A stretch of 64,000 nt of DNA from positions 62,001-126,000 of the forward strand of contig NZ_JBHUIY010000007.1 in the NCBI RefSeq assembly GCF_042683125.1, in the 5' to 3' direction. The first letter of the stretch is position 1. Each line of letters starts with the position of its first letter. The notes under the pieces were generated by a model. The model saw only the letters and a program-made list of their open reading frames with translations. It had not been told where the DNA came from and did no database searches. This document shows, piece by piece, positions 18,748 to 26,774 of the stretch. Both the position numbers and the translations under genes were made by a program. Source of the DNA: Phaeospirillum tilakii. GTDB taxonomy: Bacteria; Pseudomonadota; Alphaproteobacteria; Rhodospirillales; Magnetospirillaceae.

Positions 18748-19146
18748 TCAGAGCACGCCGGCGCGGGCGAACGACGCGTCGATGATTCCGGCCACCGTTT
18801 GGGCCAGCACCTCCTTGTCGTCCCACCACCAGGCGACGATGTCGCGCTGGATCTCGTCGAGCTGCGCGTCGCTCAGGCTTTCGATCCGGTTATGTCGCGC
18901 GGGAAGCTGGTCCCACGATTCGAGCTTGACGATCGGGGTCGAGCCGAGCGCCTCGGGGGCGGCGAGGAAGGGGTGGGCCCGCGAGATCGGGATCGCGCCG
19001 GATTCGAGCGCGTCGAACCGCCGCACCGTCTCGTCGGCGCCGCCCTTGGGCCCCAGGGCGAAGCGGCTGTTTTCGAGCAGGGCGCCGAAGCCCGCGGTCA
19101 CCTTGAGGAAGGCCGGCAGCCGGTGCTCGGTCACGCTCTTCAGCAC
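18748..19146 (-). pseudogene. C-terminal remnant of an exostosin-like glycosyltransferase
   Basis: About 130 codons in frame to a TGA at 18748. The segment SRFALGPKGGADETVRRFDALESGAIPI matches the nucleotide-sugar-binding end of exostosin/GT47-like glycosyltransferases (F-L-P-x-G, R-x-x-E/D-A-L-x-x-G-x-I-P). The N-terminal domain and a normal start are missing: the frame runs upstream into the patatin terminator, and only a GTG at 19146 with a weak AGGA could serve. I read it as a 5'-truncated fragment rather than an intact gene, but a short expressed protein is not excluded. An imperfect hairpin with arms TGACACGA/TCGTGTCA spans its stop codon. Confidence 0.5.
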
Positions 19147-19194
19147 GACCCGGCGGTCCTCGGTCGAGGATACGGATGGATCCGGGCCGGGGAA

Positions 19195-19216
19195 CCGGCG
19201 CCCGGTGGGGCGCCGG
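19195..19216 (-). terminator. Hairpin after the patatin gene
   Basis: An inverted repeat CCGGCGCC...GGCGCCGG (19195-19202 with 19209-19216) begins about seven bases past the patatin stop. No T tract. Confidence 0.5.
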
Positions 19217-19222
19217 CCGGGA

Positions 19223-20353
19223 TCAGTCGGCGAAGATCGCGCTGCGGGCCAGGATCGAATCGCACAGGGCGGCGCTGTCCCAGCTTGACCGCTGGCCCAG
19301 CGCCTCGGCCAGGGTCGGCCAGGATTTCTCGAAGCTCTGCCGGCCCAGTGCATGGAGATGGACCAGGAATTCCCAGCCCGGCGCCTCCTTCGAATAGACC
19401 CCGAGCCGGGCGATCTCGGCGTCGGCCTCGATCCGGTGCAGGTGGATGCGGCGGAACGGATGCTGGCCGGGCGGCGGGGCGGCGATCATCCCCGAGCCGA
19501 TCAGCCGGTTGATGGTCTCGATGGTGTTGATCTCGTGGATCAGCGCGGCGTTGGCGGTCAGTTCGCTGATCCGGTCGGCGACCTGACGGAGGGTGCGGGG
19601 CGGCGGTCCATCGCGGCGCACCGGGTTGATCGTCACCAGCAGCAGATCCTCGGCCTCGCGCTGGCGCAGCCGTTCGATCAGGCAGGTCAAGGGCGGGTTG
19701 CCGAGAAAGGCGCCGTCCCAATAGGCGCGGTCCTCGATCTCGATCGCCGCGAACGGGGCCGGGCGGCAGGTGCTGGCGCGCAGCGCGTCGGGCGACACCG
19801 CGCCATCGACGAACAATTGGCGCCGTCCCTCGCCGATGTCGGTGGCGGCGATCACCAGATTGGGCACGCCGGGCTGGGGCCGGGCGAAGATCGCCGGCAT
19901 GTCGGGCAGCACCTCGCGCAGCACCCCGGTCAGCGAGCCGCCCAGGCCGGATTCGGTCGCCCGCGCCGAGGTGCCGGCCATGTCGGCCCAGCGCGCCGCC
20001 GCGCTGTCGTCGATGTTCCAGCTGCCGGCCAGGGTCTGGGCGGCGACGAAGGGGTTGCCGCTCCAGAAGGCGACCCGGGCGATCGCCTCCCACAATTCCC
20101 GCAGCTTGGTCTGGGCCGAATCGGCGATGCGGCGGGGGCGGGTGGCGGCGGGGCCGGGACGCGACGCCCCCTCGTGGCAGCCATAGGCCAGGGCGGCGGC
20201 GACCAGTCCGCCGGACGAGGCGCCGCTGACACCGACCAGCTCGATCGCGCCGAGCGCGACCTGATCGAGCAGACCGTCGAGAACTCCCCACGTGAACGCG
20301 GCGTGAACGCCGCCGCCCTGCAAGGCCAGGGCGAGCCGGTGCGGCCGATTCAT
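19223..20353 (-). CDS. Patatin-like phospholipase
   Basis: A 376-residue patatin-fold acyl hydrolase. The oxyanion loop is GGGVHAAF at about residues 13-20, the nucleophile elbow GVSGASSGG (GxSxG, Ser near 46), and the Asp of the Ser-Asp dyad is in YWDGAFLGNPPL. The ATG at 20353 has GGAGG at good spacing. This subfamily is common in alphaproteobacteria, often annotated near PHB genes, but the substrate cannot be told. No signal peptide, so it is probably cytoplasmic or membrane-peripheral. It is divergent from fabI. Confidence 0.9.
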   Translation of the reverse strand: MNRPHRLALALQGGGVHAAFTWGVLDGLLDQVALGAIELVGVSGASSGGLVAAALAYGCHEGASRPGPAATRPRRIADSAQTKLRELWEAIARVAFWSGNPFVAAQTLAGSWNIDDSAAARWADMAGTSARATESGLGGSLTGVLREVLPDMPAIFARPQPGVPNLVIAATDIGEGRRQLFVDGAVSPDALRASTCRPAPFAAIEIEDRAYWDGAFLGNPPLTCLIERLRQREAEDLLLVTINPVRRDGPPPRTLRQVADRISELTANAALIHEINTIETINRLIGSGMIAAPPPGQHPFRRIHLHRIEADAEIARLGVYSKEAPGWEFLVHLHALGRQSFEKSWPTLAEALGQRSSWDSAALCDSILARSAIFAD

Positions 20354-20631
20354 CAGACGTTCCTCCCGCAGGCGGTCTTTATCAAAAAAGCCGCTGCTTG
20401 TTTTGGAGCAGGGTACGCCGATTTGCCGGGGTGAGCAACCAAAGGTTACGGAATCGGGCGGGCTGTGACGCCCTGCGGCGGCGGGGCGGCGGCCGGCATG
20501 CGTCCGCCTCGGGGGTGGGGGGCGTCAACCGCCTTTGCCCCCCCGGCGCTTTCGTGTATGTAGAAACTTCCGCTGCCGCCGCCGCTTCCCGTCGCGGCGG
20601 TGTTTTCCCCCCTTCCTCGGAAAGGACCCGC

Positions 20632-21456
20632 ATGACCACCGCTGCCGCACCCCTGATGGCCGGAAAGAAGGGCCTCGTCATGGGCGTTGCCAACGACCGC
20701 TCGATCGCCTGGGGCATCGCTCAGGCGGTGCGTTCCCAAGGCGCGGAACTCGCCTTCACCTACCAGGGAGAGGCGCTGGAAAAGCGGGTTCGTCCCCTGG
20801 CGGAGAGCGTCGGCTCCTCGCTGCTGATGCCCTGCGACGTGTCGGACGAGGCGTCGATCGACGCCACCTTCGAGACGCTGAAGCAGCAGTGGGGCAAGCT
20901 CGACTTCCTGGTGCACGCCATCGGCTTTTCCGACAAGGAAGAGCTGCGCGGCCGCTATGCCGACACCAGCCTGCAGAACTTCCTCACCACCATGCACATC
21001 TCGGTCTATTCCTTCACCAGCGTGGCGCGGCGCGCCGCGGCGCTGATGACGGATGGCGGCTCGCTGCTGACGCTGACCTATTACGGCGCCGAGCGGGTGA
21101 TGCCGCACTACAACGTGATGGGCGTGGCCAAGGCGGCGCTGGAGGCCAGCGTGCGCTACCTCGCGGTCGATCTCGGCCGCGACAACATCCGCGTCAACGC
21201 GCTGTCGGCCGGGCCGATGAAGACCCTGGCCGCCTCGGGCATCGGCGATTTCCGCTACATTCTGAAGTGGAATCAGTACAACAGCCCGCTCAAGCGCAAC
21301 GTCACCCTTGAGGATATCGGCGGCGCCGGTCTCTACCTGCTGTCGGACCTGTCCGGCGGCGTCACCGGCGAGACCCACCACGTCGATTCCGGCTACCATG
21401 TCGTCGGGATGAAGGCGGTCGACGCCCCCGACATCTCGGTCGCCGGCAAGGACTGA
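20632..21456 (+). CDS. fabI: Enoyl-[acyl-carrier-protein] reductase FabI
   Basis: The NADH-dependent last step of each fatty-acid elongation cycle. The protein has 274 residues in the SDR fold: cofactor segment GKKGLVMGVANDRSIAWGIA at the N-terminus, FLVHAIGFSDKEEL, and the FabI-type Tyr-x6-Lys as YNVMGVAK after TYYGAERVMPH. The ATG at 20632 follows AAAGGA. The upstream 278 bp contain no other gene and should hold the promoter. It is followed after 5 bp by aroC, so the two are probably cotranscribed. Confidence 0.96.
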   Translation: MTTAAAPLMAGKKGLVMGVANDRSIAWGIAQAVRSQGAELAFTYQGEALEKRVRPLAESVGSSLLMPCDVSDEASIDATFETLKQQWGKLDFLVHAIGFSDKEELRGRYADTSLQNFLTTMHISVYSFTSVARRAAALMTDGGSLLTLTYYGAERVMPHYNVMGVAKAALEASVRYLAVDLGRDNIRVNALSAGPMKTLAASGIGDFRYILKWNQYNSPLKRNVTLEDIGGAGLYLLSDLSGGVTGETHHVDSGYHVVGMKAVDAPDISVAGKD

Positions 21457-21461
21457 CGGAC

Positions 21462-22547
21462 GTGTCGGGCAACGCCTTCGGCCATCTGTTCCGTTTCACC
21501 ACCTTCGGCGAGAGCCACGGGCCGGCGATCGGGTGCGTGGTCGAAGGGGTGCCCGCGCGCATCCCGCTGGAAGAAGCCGATCTCCAGGTCTGGCTCGACC
21601 GTCGCCGGCCGGGCCAGAACCGCTTCACCACCCAGCGGCGCGAGCCGGATCAGGTCCGCATCCTGTCCGGGGTCTATCAGGGGCTGACCACCGGCACCCC
21701 GATCGGCCTGCTGATCGAGAACACCGACCAGCGTTCGAAGGATTACGGCAACATCGCCGACCGCTTCCGCCCCGGTCACGCCGACTGGGTCTACCAGCAG
21801 AAATACGGCATCCGCGATCCGCGCGGCGGTGGCCGCGCCAGCGCGCGCGAAACCGCGATGCGGGTCGCCGCCGGCGGCGTCGCCCGCCGGGTGCTCGACA
21901 CCCTGGTGCCGGGCGGGGTGCGGATTCGCGGCGCGATGGTGCAGATGGGCCCGCACGCGATCGATCCCCGCCTGTGGGACTGGGCCACGGTCGAGGCCAA
22001 CCCGTTCTGGTGCCCCGATGCCGCCGCCGCCGCCGCCTGGGAAGAGTATCTCGACGGCATCCGCAAGGCCGGCTCGTCGATCGGGGGCGTGGTCCAGGTC
22101 GAGGCGGGCAACGTCCCGGTCGGCCTCGGCGCCCCGGTCTATGACAAGCTCGACGCCGACCTCGCCAAGGCGATGATGAGCATCAACGCGGTCAAGGGAG
22201 TCGAGATCGGCGCCGGTTTCGCCGCCGCCACCCTCACCGGCGAGGACAATGCCGACGAGATGCGGCGCGGCCCCGACGGCGGCGCGCTGTTCCTGTCCAA
22301 TCAGGCCGGCGGCATCCTCGGCGGCCTGTCCACCGGCCAGGACATCGTCCTCCGCCTCGCCGTCAAGCCGACCAGTTCGATCCTGACCCCGCGCCGCAGC
22401 CTCGACATCGACGGCAACGAGGTCGATGTCTCGACCCATGGCCGCCATGATCCCTGCGTCGCCATCCGCGCCGTCCCGGTCGCCGAGGCGATGATGGCCT
22501 GCACCCTGGCCGACCACCTGCTCCGCGCCCGCGCCATCGCCCACTGA
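21462..22547 (+). CDS. aroC: Chorismate synthase AroC
   Basis: It converts EPSP to chorismate with reduced FMN, the last shikimate-pathway step. The protein has 361 residues, beginning at GTG 21462 (MSGNAFGHLFRFTTFGESHG). The family signatures GESHGPAIG, RPGHADWVYQQKYGIRDPRGGGRASARETA and the C-terminal KPTSSILTPRRSLD are present. It starts 5 bp after the fabI stop. A long copy of the dispersed repeat follows the stop. Confidence 0.97.
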   Translation: MSGNAFGHLFRFTTFGESHGPAIGCVVEGVPARIPLEEADLQVWLDRRRPGQNRFTTQRREPDQVRILSGVYQGLTTGTPIGLLIENTDQRSKDYGNIADRFRPGHADWVYQQKYGIRDPRGGGRASARETAMRVAAGGVARRVLDTLVPGGVRIRGAMVQMGPHAIDPRLWDWATVEANPFWCPDAAAAAAWEEYLDGIRKAGSSIGGVVQVEAGNVPVGLGAPVYDKLDADLAKAMMSINAVKGVEIGAGFAAATLTGEDNADEMRRGPDGGALFLSNQAGGILGGLSTGQDIVLRLAVKPTSSILTPRRSLDIDGNEVDVSTHGRHDPCVAIRAVPVAEAMMACTLADHLLRARAIAH

Positions 22548-22557
22548 GCGGGGGTAC

Positions 22558-22720
22558 GTGGGCTCCGCCCACCCCCGCCAAGGGCCGCAAGGCCCTTGGA
22601 ACCCATTGGTTGTCGGGCGTGGACCGGCCTTTCCGCTTGGGCGCGGGCGTTTGCCGCGCGAAGGGGAGGGACAGGGTTCCAAGGGCCTTGCGGCCCTTGG
22701 CGGGTGCGGGCAGAGCCCGC
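22558..22720. repeat. Long composite palindromic repeat (two inverted ends plus core)
   Basis: The forward end is GTGGGCTCCGCCCAC then AAGGGCCGCAAGGCCCTT. A core of about 80 bp includes TCCGCTTGGGCGCGGGCG. The inverted end is AAGGGCCTTGCGGCCCTT then GCGGGCAGAGCCCGC (22706-22720). It separates the 3' ends of aroC (+) and the NifX-like gene (-). The core is in the same orientation as at 29132 and opposite to that at 10009. Confidence 0.88.
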
Positions 22721-22732
22721 GCTCCCTCCTGT

Positions 22733-23101
22733 TCAGTGGTCGCCGTGGCAGCCGCAGGGGCCGGCGGATTCGGCGTCGGTGGCGGCCAGCGTGCCGGCGA
22801 GGTAGCGTTCGACCGCCTTGACCGGGTCGGTTTCGTCGGTCAGCACCGTATCGATGCCCCGGGTGGCCATCCGGCGGACGAAGCCGTCGCCGGCGCTGCC
22901 GGCGATCACCGCGCGGGCCTGATCGAGCGGGTGGGGATCGTCGCTGGCGAAATCGTGGATCGCCATGCCTTCGGGCAGGTCGAGGCGGCCGGCTTCGCGC
23001 ACCGGGTGGCCGGCCGCCGCCTCGAACAGCAGGAAGCGGCGGGTCTTGCCGGCATGCTGGGTGACGGTGGTGAAGTTCTGACTGGCGACGGCGACGATCA
23101 T
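22733..23101 (-). CDS. NifX/NifY-family dinitrogenase cofactor-binding-like protein
   Basis: A 122-residue protein of the dinitrogenase iron-molybdenum cofactor biosynthesis family, the RNase H-like fold shared by NifX, NafY and the C-terminus of NifB. It begins MIVAVASQNFTTVTQHAGKTRRFLLFE, with the family's central GSAGDGFVRRMATRGID segment and a C-terminal CGCHGDH tail that looks metal-binding. It lies outside the nif operon, 70 bp downstream of an Fnr-like regulator gene, with an Fnr-type palindrome just upstream. A nitrogenase or other molybdenum/iron-cluster role is likely but not certain, as such stand-alone members have varied functions. Confidence 0.85.
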   Translation of the reverse strand: MIVAVASQNFTTVTQHAGKTRRFLLFEAAAGHPVREAGRLDLPEGMAIHDFASDDPHPLDQARAVIAGSAGDGFVRRMATRGIDTVLTDETDPVKAVERYLAGTLAATDAESAGPCGCHGDH

Positions 23102-23161
23102 CGGCGCTCTCCGAAAGGGTGGGGGAGGGGAATGCCTAGCCGAACGGGCGGGGCGGCGTCA

Positions 23162-23175
23162 TTGAACGCCTTCAA
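23162..23175. promoter_or_regulatory. Fnr/Crp-family operator-like palindrome
   Basis: TTGAACGCCTTCAA is a perfect palindrome of the TTGA-N6-TCAA type recognised by Fnr-like regulators. It overlaps the stop codon of the upstream Fnr-like gene and lies 61 bp before the ATG of the NifX-like gene, a sensible position for an activator site. Confidence 0.5.
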
Positions 23176-23867
23176 TCCCCGTCGGCGATGCGGGTCAGGG
23201 CGGCGAGGTCGCGTTCGAACAGGTTGGGGGCGATCTCGCGGATCACGCTTTGGCGCTTGAACTCGGCGACGGTCTTGCTGGCGGTCTCGGTGGTGACGCC
23301 GAGCAGGGCGCCGACATCCTCGCGGCCGAACAGGCGGCAGCGTCGCGCCTCGGGCGGGGCGAGGCGCAGGAACAGCCGCGCCACCCGCTGGCGGGCGGCG
23401 CCGGTTGACAGCTCGCGCAGGCAGGCATGGGCGTTGCGGACCGAATCGTGCCATTTGCGCATCAGCGCCTGGCCGAGCTTGTCCGACAGGCGCTGGATCA
23501 CCGGGGTGGGGATCCGGCACAGCTTGCTCGGCAGCAGCGCCACCGCGTCATGCTCGTAGGCGGCGCCCAGCATCGCCTCCAGCCCGACCACGTCGCCCGG
23601 GCCGATCAGGCTGACGATGCGCCGGGCGCCGTCGGGCAGATATTGTTCGAGCTTGACCAGCCCCTCGCGCAGGGTGAACAGCGCCGGCTGCGCCGTCTCG
23701 GCCCGGTACAGCACCGCCCCGGGCGGCAGCCACAGATCGTCGATCGGCAGGTGGATCGCCCCGAAATCCTCGGGGGTGAGGTCGGCGAACAGCACCAGAT
23801 CGTGGATCTGGCAACGGTCGCACGAGGCCAGGCCGTGCCATGCCGCTTCGATTTCCGGTCCCTTCAT
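23172..23867 (-). CDS. Fnr-like transcriptional regulator
   Basis: A 231-residue Crp/Fnr regulator: cyclic-nucleotide-binding-like sensor domain (about 30-140) and a winged helix (about 150-225). Cys16, Cys19 and Cys117 correspond to E. coli Fnr Cys20, Cys23 and Cys122, but the position of Fnr Cys29 is Val25, so a standard four-Cys 4Fe-4S site is incomplete; His22 could substitute. The recognition helix VTTETASKTVAEF keeps Glu and Ser and has Lys for Arg of the Fnr ExxSR motif, which predicts TTGA half-sites. The start ATG at 23867 was chosen over an upstream one because the Fnr-like N-terminus begins there. It is divergent from hemN, a common Fnr-family target, and upstream of the NifX-like gene. 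Confidence 0.88.
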   Translation of the reverse strand: MKGPEIEAAWHGLASCDRCQIHDLVLFADLTPEDFGAIHLPIDDLWLPPGAVLYRAETAQPALFTLREGLVKLEQYLPDGARRIVSLIGPGDVVGLEAMLGAAYEHDAVALLPSKLCRIPTPVIQRLSDKLGQALMRKWHDSVRNAHACLRELSTGAARQRVARLFLRLAPPEARRCRLFGREDVGALLGVTTETASKTVAEFKRQSVIREIAPNLFERDLAALTRIADGD

Positions 23868-24036
23868 CCTGTCCCCGTGCCGTGCTGTCACCGTCGCGGT
23901 CACCCTCTCCGCCGGCCTCACGATACAGGCTGGCGCCGGGCGAGGCCAGGACGGCGCGGGTGGTTGCCAGCCGTCGCCGCCCGGAGTACGTTTCTGCTTC
24001 GCAATTCGACCGGTCCTCAGTTCCAGGAACAACGCC

Positions 24037-25389
24037 ATGCGCCCCGACCTTGCGGCAAAATACGATCTCCGCGTTCCTCGCTATACCTCGTACCCGACCG
24101 CGCCGCACTTCCATCCCGGCGTTACCGGCGAGACCTACCGCAAATGGCTGGGGGCGATCGATCCGTCGCTGGAACTGTCGTTGTACATGCATGTCGCCTT
24201 CTGCGCCGACATGTGCTGGTTCTGCGGCTGTCACACCAAGGTGACCCGCCGCTATGCCCCGGTGGCGACCTACATGGACGCGGTGTGGCGCGAGATCGGC
24301 ATGGTCGCCGACGCCCTGCCGCAGCGGATGACCGCCCGCCACATCCATTTCGGCGGCGGCAGCCCGACCATCCTGACCCCCACCGATTTCGCCAAGACCA
24401 TCGATCTGCTGAAGAGCCGGTTCCTGCTCAAGGACCATTCCGAGATCGCGGTCGAACTCGATCCCCGCACCGCCGACGAGACCTACATCAAGACCCTGGG
24501 CGAATGCGGCGTCACCCGCGCCTCGATCGGGGTGCAGGATCTCGATCCCGAGGTGCAGAAGGCGATCAACCGCATCCAGCCGTTCGAGGTCAGCGAGCGG
24601 GTGGTCGGCTGGCTGCGCCAGTACAATGTCCCCGAGGTCAATGTCGATCTGGTCTACGGCCTGCCGCACCAGACCCTCGACGGGCTGCTGAAGACCATCG
24701 AGAAGGCGATCACCGGCTTCAAGCCGCGCCGCGTCGCCCTGTTCGGCTATGCCCACGTGCCGTGGATGAAGAAGCACCAGCGCCTGATCCCCGAGGCGGC
24801 GCTGCCCGACACCGACACCCGCTGGCAGATGTACGAGCAGGGCTGCGCGCTGCTGGCCGAGCATGGCTACGTCCAGATCGGTCTCGACCATTTCGCCGCC
24901 CCCGACGACAAGATGGCGATCGCGCTCCAGACCAAGACCCTCAACCGCAATTTCCAGGGCTACACCACCGACACCGCCTCGACCCTGATCGCCTTCGGCG
25001 CCTCGGGGATCGGCTCGCTGCCGCAGGGCTATGTCGTCAACGAGGGCGAGGTCCACGCCTACCAGCGGATGATCGATGACGGCCTGCTCGCCACCTCGCG
25101 CGGCATCGCCATCAATGACGATGACCGCCTGCGCCGCGACATCATCGAGCGGCTGATGTGCGACCTTGAGGTCGATATCGACGCCGTCGCCGCCGCCTAT
25201 GGCGTCGCGGGTTCGGCGTTCGAGGGCGAGATCGCCGCGCTGGCGCCGTTGCAGCAGGACGGGCTGGTGGTGGTCGAGGGCCATCGCCTCACCGTCACCG
25301 AGGAAGGCCGTACCCTGGTCCGCGCCGTCTGCGCCGCCTTCGACACCTATCTCAAGGTCGGCGAACAGCGTCACTCCAAGGCGGTGTAA
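24037..25389 (+). CDS. hemN: Oxygen-independent coproporphyrinogen III oxidase HemN
   Basis: A radical SAM enzyme that decarboxylates coproporphyrinogen III to protoporphyrinogen IX without oxygen, needed for haem and bacteriochlorophyll in anaerobiosis. The protein has 450 residues. FCADMCWFCGC gives CxxxCxxC at Cys56, Cys60 and Cys63 plus the extra Cys65 typical of true HemN rather than HemW. HFGGGSPTIL and the NVDLVYGLPHQT segment are also present. The ATG at 24037 has AGGA eight bases upstream; the frame is open further but without HemN-like sequence. It is divergent from the Fnr-like gene and followed by a strong terminator. Confidence 0.96.
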   Translation: MRPDLAAKYDLRVPRYTSYPTAPHFHPGVTGETYRKWLGAIDPSLELSLYMHVAFCADMCWFCGCHTKVTRRYAPVATYMDAVWREIGMVADALPQRMTARHIHFGGGSPTILTPTDFAKTIDLLKSRFLLKDHSEIAVELDPRTADETYIKTLGECGVTRASIGVQDLDPEVQKAINRIQPFEVSERVVGWLRQYNVPEVNVDLVYGLPHQTLDGLLKTIEKAITGFKPRRVALFGYAHVPWMKKHQRLIPEAALPDTDTRWQMYEQGCALLAEHGYVQIGLDHFAAPDDKMAIALQTKTLNRNFQGYTTDTASTLIAFGASGIGSLPQGYVVNEGEVHAYQRMIDDGLLATSRGIAINDDDRLRRDIIERLMCDLEVDIDAVAAAYGVAGSAFEGEIAALAPLQQDGLVVVEGHRLTVTEEGRTLVRAVCAAFDTYLKVGEQRHSKAV

Positions 25390-25413
25390 TCCTTCCACGA
25401 TATCCGGCCGCCG

Positions 25414-25444
25414 GGCCGCCTCCCCCGATCCGGGGGAGGCGGCC
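25414..25444 (+). terminator. Intrinsic terminator of hemN
   Basis: A perfect 14-bp stem (25414-25427 with 25431-25444, three-base loop) is followed by TTTGTCGTTTTG. It starts 25 bases after the hemN stop. Confidence 0.9.
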
Positions 25445-25559
25445 TTTGTCGTTTTGCGCCGCCCCGATCGGTGCGGAGTGGTATGGCGGTGGCCATTCTC
25501 GAAAATGACGGGCATGATCCGCGCCGGGGATGGGTTTGGGCGGATCTGCCGGAGGATCA

Positions 25560-26627
25560 ATGCAATTCAATGTCGTGGTGATTGACCGTGGGGAGAGACG
25601 CAGCGAAATCGCTTCGTTCCCGTCGATCGAGCAGGCCCTGTCCCATTACCAGCAGCAGGGGCTGGTGGTCGAGGACATCGCCTCCCTGCCGCCGATCGGG
25701 GCGGAGCAGGGCGTGGCCGAACCCGCTCCCGGGACCGCTCCCGGGACCGATGCGGTCGAGCCGCCCGAGCCGCCCGGCCCCAAGGCCGAAAAGAAGCTGC
25801 CGGTGATCCTGCTGAAGGCTTTGTGCTTCTTCCTCCTCGCCGCCGCCTTCGCGGTGGCGCAGGTGACGATGGTCGGCGCGGTGGCCGGACCGAACGCGTT
25901 CCTGCTGTTTTCCTGCCCCCTGATTTATTCGCTGGTGACGCTCGTGCCGCCGGTGTGGCGGCGGGGCTTTTCCCTCTGGCCGCGTCTGGCCGGTCTGCTC
26001 ACCGCGATCGCGGTTTCGCTGCTGTTCGGTGTCGCGGCCCCGCTGGGGCTGGCGTTGGCGGGCCAGGACCAACTCGACCTGCCCGTCACCCTGTTGCAGA
26101 TCCTGTGGGTGGCCAGCGGGATCGTCGTCCTGGTGGGTGGCACCTGGCTGTCGGTGGTGGTGATGGATCGCCTGCGGGGCCGGCGGGCGGAACAGGCGGC
26201 GTGGTCGGCCGAAACCGCCCGCCGCCGCCCGGCGGTGATGCGGCTGTGCCTGATCCTGATGGCGGCGGCGCTGGCGGTGGGGGTGATCAATTACGCGGTC
26301 AATTACGACGAAATGGTCGGCCGGATGGGGGCGGCGACTCCGGTCGTCAATATCTGGTCCTTCCTGCTGGCGTCGCTGATCTACGGCCTGTTCCTGATGA
26401 TCCGGCTGTACCAGGGGGATAGCGTCTTCAGATTTATCTATCAGGTAGGCTTTCTGGTCGGTGCGCCGCTTTCGCTCTATGGCCTTTATAAGAATTTCAA
26501 CGGCAATTATTCCGATCTGCTGTTCCAGGCGGTGGCGGTGGCGCTGAATGGTGGGGTGGTTTATCTGATCCTGACCGAGCCGGCGCGCTCCTGGTTCCGC
26601 GACGCGGCTTCCCGCCGGCTCGGATGA
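25560..26627 (+). CDS. Polytopic membrane protein of unknown function
   Basis: A 355-residue protein: a soluble N-terminal 80 residues (with a PGTAPGT direct repeat and Pro/Glu-rich linker) followed by about nine hydrophobic segments, for example LLKALCFFLLAAAFAVAQV, LLTAIAVSLLFGVAA, LWVASGIVVLVGGTW and LCLILMAAALAVGVINYAV. I do not recognise the family. The ATG at 25560 has GGAGG just upstream. It stands between hemN and cbbM; 147 bp separate it from cbbM, so a link to carbon fixation is not shown. Confidence 0.7.
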   Translation: MQFNVVVIDRGERRSEIASFPSIEQALSHYQQQGLVVEDIASLPPIGAEQGVAEPAPGTAPGTDAVEPPEPPGPKAEKKLPVILLKALCFFLLAAAFAVAQVTMVGAVAGPNAFLLFSCPLIYSLVTLVPPVWRRGFSLWPRLAGLLTAIAVSLLFGVAAPLGLALAGQDQLDLPVTLLQILWVASGIVVLVGGTWLSVVVMDRLRGRRAEQAAWSAETARRRPAVMRLCLILMAAALAVGVINYAVNYDEMVGRMGAATPVVNIWSFLLASLIYGLFLMIRLYQGDSVFRFIYQVGFLVGAPLSLYGLYKNFNGNYSDLLFQAVAVALNGGVVYLILTEPARSWFRDAASRRLG

Positions 26628-26742
26628 TCACCGGCGTCGCTTCCTACCCGATCAACCCCCATCGGAGTGGTTTTTGACCCACCCGGCGGAATCTCCCTGC
26701 TCCTCCTCCGGGTGTTCCGCCGTCGGGGGGAAGCGGTCAGAC

Positions 26743-26760
26743 TATCAGCGTCCTCTGATA
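26743..26760. promoter_or_regulatory. Palindrome just upstream of cbbM
   Basis: TATCAG-N6-CTGATA is a perfect palindrome whose last base lies 14 bases before the cbbM ATG, next to the ribosome binding site. It could be an operator (for a LysR-type regulator such as CbbR) or an mRNA hairpin next to the Shine-Dalgarno. No cbbR gene lies in the window. Confidence 0.35.
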
Positions 26761-26774
26761 TGGAGCCCGCCGGA

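Noticed and set aside
23868..24036. Fnr box in the divergent region between the Fnr-like gene and hemN
   Set aside because: No TTGA-N6-TCAA type palindrome is present in this 169-bp region, despite the attractive context.
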